A stretch of DNA of 24,045 bases, from positions 1-24,045 of the forward strand of contig JAEWIJ010000053.1 in NCBI GenBank assembly GCA_023387235.1. The letters run 5' to 3'. Below are positions 24,045 through 24,045 of this stretch, one piece after another. The stretch's first letter is position 1; each line of letters starts with the position of its first letter. A model generated the notes under the pieces. The model worked only from the letters and a program-made list of their open reading frames with translations, ran no database searches and was not told the origin of the DNA. Position numbers and translations under genes: made by a program. This stretch comes from Pseudomonadota bacterium. Lineage in GTDB: Bacteria > Pseudomonadota > Alphaproteobacteria > Rhizobiales > Hyphomicrobiaceae.

Positions 24045-24045
24045 G

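Overview
The window looks like chromosomal DNA of a high-GC alphaproteobacterium of the order Hyphomicrobiales (Rhizobiales). The evidence is a Ros/MucR regulator, the gene order tig-clpP-clpX-lon-hup, a petABC (fbcFBC) bc1 operon divergent from trmL, and CTTCTCCCCG-type dispersed repeats common in that order. I cannot fix the genus. Apart from ptrB, trmL and one small phosphatase/sulfurtransferase-like gene, every gene lies on the minus strand.

Layout. 1-2257: a dispersed terminator-like repeat, a cholesterol-oxidase-like GMC flavoenzyme with a possible coupled leader ORF, and mucR. 2770-4890: oligopeptidase B (ptrB). 4891-5189: inverted copies of a CTTCTCCCCG repeat. 5190-7930: the cytochrome bc1 operon (Rieske, cytochrome b, cytochrome c1 in transcription order). 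8322-9913: trmL, a phytanoyl-CoA-dioxygenase-like enzyme and an HU protein. 10229-16784: a protein-quality-control block (lon, clpX, clpP, tig). 16873-18256: tRNA-Leu(UAG), an Lrp/AsnC regulator and a TIGR01244/DUF442 protein. 18395-20911: a mobile element. 21020-22017: an unrecognised secreted protein and tRNA-Asp(GUC). 22102-23970: a fused DctQM TRAP transporter permease. The last bases are an 18-base C run, probably a contig edge.

The most interesting part is 18395-20911. It is a complete, precisely bounded IS1595-type insertion sequence with 24-bp terminal inverted repeats (one mismatch) and an 8-bp target duplication of A8. It carries a transposase and three passenger genes (unknown, DUF1828-like, small basic protein) in what looks like one operon. 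Its promoter has its -35 box inside the right terminal repeat. A hairpin over the transposase start should form only in read-through transcripts. The element landed in the T-tract of a second copy of the repeat found at 4-91. Both copies lie just 3' of minus-strand genes and look like mobile intrinsic terminators with three hairpins, the second of which differs in sequence but keeps its pairing. Because the target duplication copied the T8 tract, the host terminator is preserved and shields the element from upstream transcription.

The host genes are otherwise ordinary housekeeping functions: respiration, proteolysis and folding, nucleoid structure, tRNA modification and C4-dicarboxylate-type uptake.
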